Shown: positions 31,933 to 40,264 of the stretch, in pieces
Layout: each line of letters starts with the position of its first letter
Numbering within the stretch: the first letter of the stretch is position 1
Source: Pseudomonadota bacterium
GTDB lineage: Bacteria > Desulfobacterota > Syntrophorhabdia > Syntrophorhabdales > Syntrophorhabdaceae
Assembly: GCA_026388315.1 (NCBI GenBank)
Contig: JAPLKA010000015.1
Coordinates: 1-45,922, forward strand
Length of the DNA stretch: 45,922 bases
Direction of reading: 5' to 3'
Notes under the pieces: model-generated
What the model was told of the DNA's origin: nothing
The model's input: only the letters and a program-made list of their open reading frames with translations
Database searches by the model: none
Program-made: the position numbers and the translations under genes

Positions 31933-32640
31933 CTAAAATGCCATTTCGGGCTTCCAGACTTTCCAGACATTTCCTGCGAGTTCAGCGCTCGGTTTGAGTG
32001 TTACCCTGCCGGGCTGCCAGCCGGATGGGGTTGCTTCCCCGGTGGCGCGTACATGCTGGAATGCCTTTACCTGCCTGATGAACTCAGCGATATTCCGACC
32101 GACAGGAGGCGTGAGAACCTCCATTGCCTGTATTATGCCGTCGGGGTCTATGATAAAGCGGCCCCGAATATCCACACCTGCTTCATCATCATATATGCCG
32201 TAGACCCTTCCTATCAACCCGCCTGCATCGGAAAGCATAGGAAATGGAACCCCTCCCGGCACCATCTTCGAGAGTTCATTCTCCTGCCATATCTTATGAA
32301 CGAAACGGCTGTCCGTACTCATTGCGAGTATCTGTACCCCGAGTGATTTTATCTCGTCGTATTTGTAGGCGACCGCCGACAATTCGGTCGGTCAGACAAA
32401 GGTGAAATCACCCGGATAGAAACAGAGCACAACCCACTGCCCCTTGAATTCTGATAGTGTGATGTTTTTGAATCCGCCATCCACAAACGCGCTTGCCTCA
32501 AAATCCGGTGCCGGTTTCCCTACCTTTGCGATCATGATCTCCTCCTTCTGGATTGTCTGTGACGCTTCCCCTGACTCTGCCTTCGGGATACCGATAGGAC
32601 CCCGCGAAGGCTTCACGCATGATTCCTGTTGCTCTGCCAT
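31933..32640 (-). CDS. prxU: Selenocysteine peroxiredoxin (PrxU), UGA recoded as Sec
   Basis: 235 residues if the in-frame TGA at 32394-32392 is read as selenocysteine. Upstream: [19 protein letters not shown]...[14 protein letters not shown]; then Sec; downstream: [30 protein letters not shown]. The Sec lies at the peroxidatic Cys of AhpC-type peroxiredoxins (FTFVCPTE). A bacterial SECIS-like hairpin begins at the UGA itself. It reduces peroxides with a thiol or thioredoxin donor. Two starts have strong ribosome sites: ATG 32640 (AGGAGGGTTATT) and ATG 32535 ([24 protein letters not shown]). Annotated separately the halves would look like two broken genes. Upstream neighbour is a DsrE-like protein. 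Confidence 0.88.
32371..32393 (-). promoter_or_regulatory. bSECIS-like hairpin for UGA recoding in prxU
   Basis: Starting with the GA of the UGA: GACCG pairs with CGGTC and, after one bulged A, CCGA pairs with TCGG around an ATTG loop. Nine base pairs within 23 nt. Position and apical G/U loop fit SelB-recognised bacterial SECIS elements. Confidence 0.75.
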
Positions 32641-32658
32641 AATAACCCTCCTGTTTTG

Positions 32659-33006
32659 TTAAAAAGTGATCACGTCGTACCCTGCATCCATGTAGTGCGC
32701 TATGCCTGGATGCCCTGACATATCGTCCAGCAAATTAAGACCAATTCCTTCTGCGTCTTTAATTGTGTCCATTTTTACAGAACAGGCCCGGCATGTCCCT
32801 TCGATAATGCCTTTCTCACGAGCCTTCTGGAACAACCCATAAAGAGGACCACCGGGAAGGTTCATTTCGGGAATCAGCTTTGTCGCCGCCCCTTCGATAA
32901 CGATTTTCACATCGTATCCGTTTGTCTTCATATCCAAACCATTTAAAAGCACATGGACAAAACACATCGCCTCACCGTTAAATGCAAACAGTACAACTTT
33001 CTTCAA
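32659..33006 (-). CDS. DsrE-family-like small protein
   Basis: 115 residues. The DsrE-like fold is suggested by KKVVLFAFNGEAMCFVHVLLNGLDMK, VKIVIEGAATKLIP and KGIIEGTCRACSVKMD, with Cys residues where related proteins carry sulfur. The TTG start is preceded by AAAGGAGGTGATAAT, a near-perfect ribosome site, so the longer frame overlapping the upstream gene is rejected. It lies between Tat-exported MBL and PrxU; a sulfur or persulfide role is inferred. Confidence 0.75.
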   Translation of the reverse strand: MKKVVLFAFNGEAMCFVHVLLNGLDMKTNGYDVKIVIEGAATKLIPEMNLPGGPLYGLFQKAREKGIIEGTCRACSVKMDTIKDAEGIGLNLLDDMSGHPGIAHYMDAGYDVITF

Positions 33007-33019
33007 ATTATCACCTCCT

Positions 33020-34069
33020 TTATCCGAATATGATTTCGTCGCCATTGCCAAGGTAGAGGTTGCTCGTCGATCCGTAACGGGCAGTGCCTTTTACGACAGG
33101 ATATCCGAGTTCGATCATCTTCTGTACGGCGCTTACCCCTGTACAATGGTTACATGCGACCTTCTTGAAGTTGTATTTTGCCATCCCTTTTACCATCTGC
33201 TCACCTTCCGCGTTTAACGGGCCTATCGGGGCAATATGGAGACCTCCGTACAGGGCATACAGATTATCGCCGGCGGCAAGTTTCTTCTGTGCAAAATCCA
33301 CATAGGTCAGGACATTCTGATGGCAGCATCCTGTAACACATACAAGGCCTTTATCCTTGACATTGAAATAGAGAGACTGTTCCCCTCTGACGCGGACAAC
33401 GATGGGGAGATCGAAGGTAACGGACGCGCAGCCGGGATAGAGTTTATACACTTTTCCCGGTTCCTGTTTCACGAGCTCACCTTTATGGGGTATCCTGTTG
33501 CGTGCCTTTGCCTTCATGAATTCAGCGCCCTCGAGGAAATGGTAACCCTCATCATAGAATGTGCTTGGTATGATGATTTTAATATCGGGATTATACTTGA
33601 GGGTTGTCTCAAGGCCGAAGAAGTGGTCAAAATGCTCATGGGTAACGTAAAGAAACTCAATCTCTTTATTCGAGAGCATCTTGTCTATTCCTTCCCGTTT
33701 AAAGACGGTTTCCATATACTCGTTGTTCCATCCTGTATCAACAAGAAATTTGTGCTTCTTCCCGTCGAGCGTTTCAACCTCTATGAGGTTACAACACCCG
33801 CCGCTGTTTGCAGGATCCCAATTCACGCGCCACTGGTTTGCCTTTGGCCCTCCGGACGCACCCATGTCTTTAAGGAGTTTTTGTCCATCGATCCAGCCGA
33901 CTTCTGAAATGCATCTGATCTTTACACTTTTGCACTGGCCGAAGTCCTCCCTCCCCGGTGTTTCAGCAAATGCCATTGTTTTAGATACATGCGAACCTGC
34001 TGCAAGAACAACACTGCCAACCCCCGCCACCTTCAAGAAATCCCTCCTGCTCAGTCCATTGCTTCTCAT
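33020..34069 (-). CDS. Tat-exported MBL-fold metallo-hydrolase
   Basis: 349 residues. N-terminal Tat signal with SRRDFLKVAGVGSVVLAAG (residues about 7-25). MBL metal sites: VTHEHFDHFFG (H-x-H-x-D-H), VTGCCHQN (His), ACNHCTG (His). The fold matches the two cytoplasmic paralogues at 19476 and 39215, but this one folds with its cofactor before export to the periplasm. Extra Cys (GQCKSV, RCIS, GGCCNLIEV). Substrate unknown; neighbours are a periplasmic rhodanese and a DsrE-like protein. Confidence 0.82.
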   Translation of the reverse strand: MRSNGLSRRDFLKVAGVGSVVLAAGSHVSKTMAFAETPGREDFGQCKSVKIRCISEVGWIDGQKLLKDMGASGGPKANQWRVNWDPANSGGCCNLIEVETLDGKKHKFLVDTGWNNEYMETVFKREGIDKMLSNKEIEFLYVTHEHFDHFFGLETTLKYNPDIKIIIPSTFYDEGYHFLEGAEFMKAKARNRIPHKGELVKQEPGKVYKLYPGCASVTFDLPIVVRVRGEQSLYFNVKDKGLVCVTGCCHQNVLTYVDFAQKKLAAGDNLYALYGGLHIAPIGPLNAEGEQMVKGMAKYNFKKVACNHCTGVSAVQKMIELGYPVVKGTARYGSTSNLYLGNGDEIIFG

Positions 34070-34108
34070 AATAGTTTCCTCCCTTGTGTATTGTTAGATC
34101 TTGCCTGC

Positions 34109-35008
34109 TTACTTACCTTCAACAAGCGGGGCATCTTTGTCGCCGCACCATTCCTCCATTGAACCGTCATAGATTTTGGTATTTCCGTACCCGAGCATTT
34201 CGCTTAACGCAAACCACCATGAAGAGGCAAACTGGCCATTACAGCAGAGCAGAATAATCTCTTTTTCCCTCTTGTCGCCCACAACTGTGGATGCTAAAAA
34301 CTTAAGCTTTTTTGTGTCCTCAAATGTACCGTCCTTTTTAAACACAAGGTAATAGGGAAGATTTACCGCTCCCGGGATGTGTCCCTTTCTTTTCAGCAAA
34401 GGATCCGAAATCTCCCCTTTGAACAGTTGTTCAGATCTTACATCAACGATGACCGTATCCTTTAAATGGGATTTGACATACCTTTTTGTTGTAACAATGT
34501 TTTCGTTAAATTTGCACTTGTAGTTACTTTTCGGACGTTTCACCCAGTCCTTTGCCACAGGATAGTTTTTGCTGAGCCATGTTTTGTGCCCGCCGTCAAG
34601 TATGGCGGGGCGTTTTACCCCGGCGTACTTCAACGTCCATGCCACACGGGTGGCGTTAATGCGCTGCCGTTCTGTATCCGTATTTCCCACGATTACCACA
34701 TACGTATCGGCATGAATACCGGAGGAGCAGATTGTATCCGTGAGTTCATCCTTATGGGGAAGCTGGCAGTCCAGGTTGTTTTCCATTGTTCGCCATGCCG
34801 CATAGGTAAGGCTGAGCGCCCCGGGAATATGACCTTCCTTATAATCCTCTACCTTCCTGATGTCGAGAATCATCATACCCGGATCGTTCAATTTACCAGA
34901 AAGCCATTCTGCTGACACGATGGGCTGCAGGGTTTCAGAGCCGTAACAAACCGGAATACCGAACATTATTGTAATCACTATACAGAGAATAAAAATATGT
35001 CTTTTCAT
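34109..35008 (-). CDS. Periplasmic two-domain sulfurtransferase (rhodanese)
   Basis: 299 residues. Signal peptide about 1-23 (IFILCIVITIMFGIPVCYG). First rhodanese domain about 30-150 (LDIRKVEDYKEGHIPGALSL), inactive. Second domain about 165-290 (VDVRSEQLFKGE; RKGHIPGAVNLPYY) with the active loop LLCCNGQFASSWW. The loop has two adjacent Cys; the first or second would carry the persulfide. Family enzymes move sulfane sulfur from thiosulfate or 3-mercaptopyruvate to thiols. GGGAGGAGATT precedes the ATG. Confidence 0.85.
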   Translation of the reverse strand: MKRHIFILCIVITIMFGIPVCYGSETLQPIVSAEWLSGKLNDPGMMILDIRKVEDYKEGHIPGALSLTYAAWRTMENNLDCQLPHKDELTDTICSSGIHADTYVVIVGNTDTERQRINATRVAWTLKYAGVKRPAILDGGHKTWLSKNYPVAKDWVKRPKSNYKCKFNENIVTTKRYVKSHLKDTVIVDVRSEQLFKGEISDPLLKRKGHIPGAVNLPYYLVFKKDGTFEDTKKLKFLASTVVGDKREKEIILLCCNGQFASSWWFALSEMLGYGNTKIYDGSMEEWCGDKDAPLVEGK

Positions 35009-35037
35009 AATCTCCTCCCGTTATTTTAGAGACCTCT

Positions 35038-35298
35038 CTATTCAGCATGACCTTCTTCGTTATAGATTTGTATTACAAAGGGATTTCTGCATTCAAGCTC
35101 ATTGCATGGATTACCTTCCGGAGAGCTCAAATGACTATCTGGCTGTCCTGATACGTGAGGCAGGTAAAGCTGTCCCGTCCTTTTTATATGATTGTCTTTT
35201 ATTGATACTACAGGTGCGATAGCGTCATCCATACAGGCAGCCGTAGATTCTGTGATTATAAATGCAATAATAAAAAACCAGATAATGTATCTTTTCAT
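35038..35298 (-). CDS. Small secreted hypothetical protein
   Basis: 86 residues. Signal peptide about 1-20 (IIWFFIIAFIITESTAACMDD); the mature part has four Cys if the post-cleavage Cys is counted (ACMDD, GNPCNELECRNPF). No family recognised. The start has GGGGG about six bases upstream. Located directly before the rhodanese gene. Confidence 0.6.
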   Translation of the reverse strand: MKRYIIWFFIIAFIITESTAACMDDAIAPVVSIKDNHIKRTGQLYLPHVSGQPDSHLSSPEGNPCNELECRNPFVIQIYNEEGHAE

Positions 35299-35368
35299 GC
35301 CACCCCCTTTTTACAGGGAAAAAACAGGAACAATATTTAATTCCGCTTCAAGCTCATACGACGTCATA

Positions 35369-35398
35369 CCGTAAAAGATTTTATTTAATGTTTTACGG
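35369..35398. repeat. Inverted repeat CCGTAAAA / TTTTACGG
   Basis: Perfect 8-bp arms around a 14-base AT-rich centre, in the 149-bp gap after the gamma-CA-like gene. Could be a terminator of that unit or an operator for the secreted-protein genes. Confidence 0.4.
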
Positions 35399-35447
35399 CA
35401 ACTATTGAGAGAGCTATTAATATGTGATACGAATCCTGTGAACTTTA

Positions 35448-35990
35448 TCATTGCAATACTTGTAGTGTTTCAATCCTTTCCATGCCAATCGTGCAGTACT
35501 TATGCGCCAGATCTACATAAAGCCTTCTTGACCAGTCCCAGAAATCTTTTTCTTTCTTCGACATCTCTCGAATCTTTCTTGCGGGATTGCCAGCCACTAT
35601 TACCGATTCCGGTATCTTCTGCTCGCGTTTTACCACGCAGCCTTCCGCTACAGTAGAACCGCTGGAAACCTCGGATCGAATGCTTAAGATAGCGCCCATG
35701 CCTATTCCCGCAAAATCGCCTATTCGCTTTGCGTGTATGATGGCGCCATGTCCGATAATTACCCCCTGGCCTATAGAACACAAGTCATCGGGTGGAGCAT
35801 GAATAATAGCACCTTCCTCAATGGCTGTTTCGTTCCCTATCTCGATAGCACCATAGTCACCGCGCAAGATGGCGCCATGCCCTATATAACAATCGTTTCC
35901 TATCTTTACATCACCTATTACCAGAGCGGTTTCACTCACATATGTACCAATCCCTACAACCGGCTGCTTTCCATCGAATCTATAAAACAT
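35448..35990 (-). CDS. Gamma-carbonic-anhydrase-like hexapeptide-repeat protein
   Basis: 180 residues. Left-handed beta-helix with hexapeptide repeats (IGDVKIGNDCYIGHGAILRGDYG). Metal-ligand positions: EGAIIHAPPDD and GHGAIIHAKRIG (His residues), with RGD. The C-terminus is helical (MSKKEKDFWDWSRRLYVDLAHKY). Relatives include Cam, CaiE and PaaY-like proteins; many are metal enzymes of uncertain substrate. AAAGGATGTGAATA precedes the ATG. Confidence 0.83.
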   Translation of the reverse strand: MFYRFDGKQPVVGIGTYVSETALVIGDVKIGNDCYIGHGAILRGDYGAIEIGNETAIEEGAIIHAPPDDLCSIGQGVIIGHGAIIHAKRIGDFAGIGMGAILSIRSEVSSGSTVAEGCVVKREQKIPESVIVAGNPARKIREMSKKEKDFWDWSRRLYVDLAHKYCTIGMERIETLQVLQ

Positions 35991-36044
35991 TATTCACATC
36001 CTTTCGTGTCATGGCTTCTAAACCTGTACCGGGAGAATTCCAAT

Positions 36045-36437
36045 TCATTCTCTATGATCCCAGCTTACAAACTTCTCGAAATAATTCATGATGGCCTTTT
36101 GAAGTCCTGTTGCCCCGAGGGCTGAGCAGTGAATTTTAAATTCCGGCAGACCATCAAGCTCTTTGACAATATCATCATCGGTAATCATCATCACATCATC
36201 AAGGTTTCTGCCCCTGGCAAGTTCCGTCATGGCGCTTGCACACGCAATAGATGCAGGACACCCCCTGATCTGATACTTTACATCGGTAACGATATCGCCC
36301 TCAACCTTGATGTAGACCTTCATGAAATCACCGCAGTCAGGATCTCCGATCTCGCCTACGCCGTTTGCATCATCGATAACTCCTGCGTTTCTGGGGTTGC
36401 TGAAGTGTTCCAGAACTTTTTTACTATATATGCCCAT
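36045..36437 (-). CDS. nifU: IscU/NifU-type Fe-S scaffold
   Basis: 130 residues. Classical IscU motifs: YSKKVLEHFSNPRNAGVIDDANGVG, GDPDCGDFMKVYI, RGCPASIACASAM and IHCSALG, with the three conserved Cys and the Asp of DCGD. Assembles Fe-S clusters from cysteine sulfur. It follows xdhC and yqeB, so clusters may be intended for Mo hydroxylases. C-terminal NifU domains are absent. Confidence 0.88.
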   Translation of the reverse strand: MGIYSKKVLEHFSNPRNAGVIDDANGVGEIGDPDCGDFMKVYIKVEGDIVTDVKYQIRGCPASIACASAMTELARGRNLDDVMMITDDDIVKELDGLPEFKIHCSALGATGLQKAIMNYFEKFVSWDHRE

Positions 36438-36458
36438 ATTGCTTCTTATCTCCTTTGC

Positions 36459-37529
36459 TTATAGTGTTTTGCTTCTTATCATGGTTACACATTCTACGGA
36501 ACCTGCCTTTTTAATCTTGTCTGGAAGGGTATCTTTTGCATTTCTCACTGATACGAGCTCTGCAGCAATACTGATGGCTATCTCTTCGGGTGTTTCGGCA
36601 TTAATTGAAATCCCTATAGGCGAATGAATTCTTTCAAGGACCTCACTGCTGAACCCTTTCTCTCTCATATGGTCGAGGATGATTTTTACCTTCCTGCGGC
36701 TTCCGATCATCCCTATGTATTTAGCCGTTTCTTTGAGGCACTCCCCGAGGACCTCTGCATCGTACTCGTGGCTTCTTGTAAGGATCACCACGTATTCGTT
36801 CCCGGTAAAATCGAGGCATTTAAATGCATCATGAAAGTCTCCGACAATAATTGTATCGGCGTCGGGGAATCTTTCGCTGTTGGCAAATTCTTCTCTGTCG
36901 TCAATTACCGTAATGTGAAAGTCTGCAATTTTGGCAATTTTTGAAAGAAACTGTGCTACATGCCCGGCGCCAAAAATATAAAGGGGAAACGATAACTGTA
37001 TCGGATCAGCCAATACCCCGTCCGTAAGCATAGCCTGCTTCTCATGGAAAAGCCCTTTACACTGATTAATGGTTTCACTGCCCAGTACATCCCCGGTAAC
37101 GTTTAAATTCTCATCAATCAAGGCTTTAGCAAAGGTATTGCCGCTGAACCTGGTTACTACGACGCCTCTCTTCCTGTTTTCCAGGCAGTTCTCAATCTGC
37201 TGGTACACGGCAAGATGTCTTGCCGTTACCGGCTCAAGAAGCACATCAACATTACCACCACAGAGCATATCCTTTTCTTCGACCCTTTGGGCATTCATTA
37301 TCATGCTGAATACCTTCGTGAGCCCTTTATTCATTATCTTGATGGCCTCTCTGTATGTATCTGATTCAAGGCGGCCGCCCCCGACAGTGCCGAAAGTTTT
37401 ACCGTCTTCTCCGATAAACATCTTTGCGCCCACATCCCGCGGAGCAGATCCGGTTCTTTTGATAACAGTAGCGAGTATCCCGCCTTTTCCTTGTTCCAGA
37501 TGCTCCGTAATCACCTCGTATATATTCAT
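36459..37529 (-). CDS. xdhC: XdhC-family molybdenum cofactor maturation protein
   Basis: 356 residues. N-terminal XdhC/CoxI domain (ILATVIKRTGSAPRDVGAKM; GGGRLESDTYREA; MLCGGNVDVLLEP) and C-terminal Rossmann domain (LYIFGAGHVAQFLSKIAK; VILTRSHEYDAEVL; IGMIGSRRKV; IHSPIGISINAETPEEIAISIAAELV). Known XdhC binds Moco, promotes its sulfuration, and inserts it into xanthine-oxidase-family enzymes such as the HcrA encoded here. Lies between yqeB and nifU. Confidence 0.87.
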   Translation of the reverse strand: MNIYEVITEHLEQGKGGILATVIKRTGSAPRDVGAKMFIGEDGKTFGTVGGGRLESDTYREAIKIMNKGLTKVFSMIMNAQRVEEKDMLCGGNVDVLLEPVTARHLAVYQQIENCLENRKRGVVVTRFSGNTFAKALIDENLNVTGDVLGSETINQCKGLFHEKQAMLTDGVLADPIQLSFPLYIFGAGHVAQFLSKIAKIADFHITVIDDREEFANSERFPDADTIIVGDFHDAFKCLDFTGNEYVVILTRSHEYDAEVLGECLKETAKYIGMIGSRRKVKIILDHMREKGFSSEVLERIHSPIGISINAETPEEIAISIAAELVSVRNAKDTLPDKIKKAGSVECVTMIRSKTL

Positions 37530-37538
37530 CCCCGCGCC

Positions 37539-38330
37539 TCAATTGGAAAAATGCATGATTGCTTCAAGGACACCTCCACCTATTGCTCTTGCCTTTTCTG
37601 TGATAGTGTAACAGTATTCCTTTATCCCTCGCGGGTCGATATCACCGATCTTTTCGTTGGCCTTAATGTCAATTTCGCGAATAAGACCTCTAAGTATGCC
37701 ATCAATAGAAGCAAACACGAGGGTTTTGTCTACATAAAGAACAAGTTCACCTTTTTTAACTTCATCTCCGATATGTTTGACATGCTTTATTGTGCCTTCG
37801 TGCGGCGCACGCAACACCCGTTCTTTGGTGTAACCCATAGTGGAGCCGGGTATGCCTGTGTGGGCCTCTGCAAAACCACTATATATTACTTTCCCGAGGT
37901 TATGTCCCCTGTTGCTTTCCACAACTGCATGCACATCAGATGGCGCACAAAATCCAGGCCCCACACCAATGGCTATCGGGGCTTCATCCTTTTTTGTCCC
38001 TATATTTCGTTTTGCCATGATTGCGTCCACTACCGCATCTGGTTTTAGCTCCCTCACAATACCCCATTCAGGGTCAACCATGACGGCTATATTTTGCCTC
38101 TTCCAGATATCAAAAACCTCTCTTAAATTTCTCGCATATTCTGCCGTTACACCTTCGACCTCTTTTTTTCCTTCATAAACAACTTCGGAAAAGGCTACAG
38201 TTCTCCGAACACTAATAGGCTTCGGGATCTCTGTCATAACTATAGTTTTGAAATTAGCCATAAAGAGCCGGTGTGCAATGCCGGTTGCCATTTCTCCGGC
38301 TCCCTTTATCACTATTTTAAAATCCTTCAT
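37539..38330 (-). CDS. yqeB: YqeB/EF2563-family selenium-dependent Mo hydroxylase accessory protein
   Basis: 263 residues. Starts KDFKIVIKGAGEMATGIAHRLFMANF; later GVGPGFCAPSDVHAVVES, RGHNLGKVIYSG and a biotinyl-like C-part (APHEGTIKHVKHIGDEVKKGELVLYV). This family accompanies selenium-dependent molybdenum hydroxylases, with XdhC/YqeC. The presence of a Sec peroxiredoxin nearby supports selenium use. Its exact chemistry is not known. Ends 9 bp before xdhC. Confidence 0.85.
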   Translation of the reverse strand: MKDFKIVIKGAGEMATGIAHRLFMANFKTIVMTEIPKPISVRRTVAFSEVVYEGKKEVEGVTAEYARNLREVFDIWKRQNIAVMVDPEWGIVRELKPDAVVDAIMAKRNIGTKKDEAPIAIGVGPGFCAPSDVHAVVESNRGHNLGKVIYSGFAEAHTGIPGSTMGYTKERVLRAPHEGTIKHVKHIGDEVKKGELVLYVDKTLVFASIDGILRGLIREIDIKANEKIGDIDPRGIKEYCYTITEKARAIGGGVLEAIMHFSN

Positions 38331-38379
38331 GAATGTTCAATCCTCTCCATCATTCTTTTGATCTTCCTTCTTTGTTTGC

Positions 38380-39165
38380 TTAGCCCCTTCCATATGGACA
38401 TATTCTTTTCAACCCTGTCAGTTCACAGATACCGGCGGAAGTTACGCCGTATATGAGGTAGTTTTTCTTGTATTGCCGGATGGTCTCCCATATACCATCG
38501 AATGTGCCGTTTACAAGGGTGGTTCCCGTAAGGAGAACAACATGGGCTTCCCGAACAAGGCGTTCTGTCATGGTGTTACCATCCCAGACGTTTACCCCGT
38601 ACCTTATAGTCCAGACATTCTGCCTGTTCAGGTCCGTTACCCTAACATTTTTCGACCCAAAGACAGCGCTCAATGCCTCCAGAATGGCAGGATTTAGCCC
38701 GACAAGTCCGACTATTTCCGGTCCAAATGTCTCTTTGGTATAGGCGGCAATCTCTTCGGCGCACTTTTCCGGCTCTTCGTCTTTGCAGTGGAGTGTTGTC
38801 TCAATAATATTGAGGTGCTTCAATACCGCGTTCATCGTTGCGATGAAGATTGCCCTGCCTCCATTGGTGACAAGAGGTATGGCAATCACCTCTTCAAGCT
38901 TGCCGATAAATTCTTTCGGTGAATCGGTAAAGGCATGTGCCTTTGCCTCGTGAAACTTTGCTTCGACAACCCTCTCTTTGCCGGTGACAATTGGAAAATC
39001 TCTCCTTCCCGGCGTCCCTATCGCCTCTTCGGGGGATAAAGTTTTCACAGTTATGGAAACATCTGAATTGCCGAGGTTGTTTTCTATGACTATTTTTTCA
39101 AATTTTACCCTTGATTCATCGAACGGGGAAGTACTACCACCTTTATTCACAGGTCCTCCATCCAT
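38380..39165 (-). CDS. DUF364 protein (second copy)
   Basis: 261 residues. DUF4213-like N-half (GTPGRRDFPIVTGKERVVEAKFHEAKAHAF) and DUF364-like C-half (EIVGLVGLNPAILEALSAVFGSKNVRVTDLN; AHVVLLTGTTLVNGTFDGIWETIRQYKKNYLIYGVT). Paralogous to 21492-22250. ATG 39165 has only a weak site; a GTG five codons later has GGAGG four bases before it. Next to yqeB; a metal or cofactor role is likely. Confidence 0.75.
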   Translation of the reverse strand: MDGGPVNKGGSTSPFDESRVKFEKIVIENNLGNSDVSITVKTLSPEEAIGTPGRRDFPIVTGKERVVEAKFHEAKAHAFTDSPKEFIGKLEEVIAIPLVTNGGRAIFIATMNAVLKHLNIIETTLHCKDEEPEKCAEEIAAYTKETFGPEIVGLVGLNPAILEALSAVFGSKNVRVTDLNRQNVWTIRYGVNVWDGNTMTERLVREAHVVLLTGTTLVNGTFDGIWETIRQYKKNYLIYGVTSAGICELTGLKRICPYGRG

Positions 39166-39172
39166 TTATTGA

Positions 39173-39213
39173 ATATAATGCATGAAGCGGCTGTATCCGC
39201 CTATACATTATAT
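39173..39213. repeat. Intergenic hairpin with two stem blocks
   Basis: ATATAATG/CATTATAT (8 bp) outside and GCGG/CCGC (4 bp) inside, between the MBL stop and the DUF364 start. Could terminate or process the transcript between the two. Confidence 0.5.
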
Positions 39214-39214
39214 T

Positions 39215-40258
39215 TTATGAGGTCATAACATATTTCGTTCCCGCGGTATTCAATATGAACTGCTCCGGCATTTCCTGAGCAAACAGCGTAACAGCTTCGA
39301 ATCCTGTACAATGCGCAGGAACTATATAATCCGGCCCTATTGCCTTTATGTCAGCAACGGTTCTCTGAATTATCTCAGGTTTTACGTTAACAAGATGGAA
39401 ACCGCCTATCACCGCATGAACCTTTTTGATCCCTGTGACCTTCTGTGCATGTTTCACTGTGTTGACAATCCCCGCGTGGGCACAGCCTGAAAGAATCACC
39501 AATCCCTTATCCTTCAGGCTGAACACAGCTGCCTGTTCGCCCTTGAAAAGATCATGCTCGAGTTCTCCGTTACGTTCTATCAGCAGGCCCGGCGGGACTT
39601 TCTCATAATCCGTAACCCTTTCGATGCTGCCCGTATAATAGCATCCCGGGATCACTTCAACGGGATCTCTGACCTCAACAATGTTTACAGTGCCAAAGTC
39701 CTCAACCTCTTCCCTCCTGAGCCGACCAATGTCATGAGGCTCATGTGTTCCGGGACGAAGGGAAAATCTATGTGCAAACGTTTCTTCTCCAACATAGAGG
39801 GGTGTGCCTTTGCGCATTTTAGACCGGTTTTGCCTGAGAATTCCAGCGAGACCTCCCCAATGGTCAAAATGGCCGTGGCTCAGCCCAAGTGCATCTACCC
39901 TGCTCAAGTCAACATCAAGCAGCCCCATGTTATTGATTACACCATGGGGATCCAGGCCGTAATCAAACATGAAGGCGCTTGATTTTCCATTTACTGCCGT
40001 TTCAATGAAATAGGAAAGACCGTGCTCGGCGTGGATCGATGCACCAGGCACCGCGCGGAATCTTTGCCCTATCGATGGCTGAGGTCTCGCCGGATCGTAG
40101 TAGTTGTCAGTAATAACAACGACCGTCAGTTTCTCGACCTCCTGAATCTTTAAAGGTACATAGGCTCTTAAAGAGTCTTTTGCAAAATCCCCGGTCGCTT
40201 TTGTTTTTTTTGTCACTGTTATATTCAGGGCATCCCTCCCGCTCAATTCGTTCGACAT
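39215..40258 (-). CDS. MBL-fold metallo-hydrolase (COG1237-like, long form)
   Basis: 347 residues. Metal motifs: LSHGHFDHWGG (H-x-H-x-D-H), LSGCAHAGIVNT (His), VPAHCTGFEA (His). About 40 extra N-terminal residues precede the fold (SGRDALNITVTKKTKATGDF). Paralogous to 19476-20186. Starts 7 bp after the ThiC-family gene stop, so co-transcribed with it. Substrate unknown; the family name suggests a pterin-like phosphate. Confidence 0.82.
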   Translation of the reverse strand: MSNELSGRDALNITVTKKTKATGDFAKDSLRAYVPLKIQEVEKLTVVVITDNYYDPARPQPSIGQRFRAVPGASIHAEHGLSYFIETAVNGKSSAFMFDYGLDPHGVINNMGLLDVDLSRVDALGLSHGHFDHWGGLAGILRQNRSKMRKGTPLYVGEETFAHRFSLRPGTHEPHDIGRLRREEVEDFGTVNIVEVRDPVEVIPGCYYTGSIERVTDYEKVPPGLLIERNGELEHDLFKGEQAAVFSLKDKGLVILSGCAHAGIVNTVKHAQKVTGIKKVHAVIGGFHLVNVKPEIIQRTVADIKAIGPDYIVPAHCTGFEAVTLFAQEMPEQFILNTAGTKYVMTS

Positions 40259-40264
40259 GGTTCC

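Noticed and set aside
32392-32640. The two peroxiredoxin pieces as a pseudogene caused by a nonsense mutation
   Set aside because: The stop is UGA exactly at the peroxidatic Cys, followed by a SECIS-like hairpin, and both halves are fully conserved.
33236-33907. A 223-codon plus-strand frame opposite the Tat-exported MBL gene
   Set aside because: The minus-strand gene has a Tat signal and all metal ligands; the opposite frame has none.
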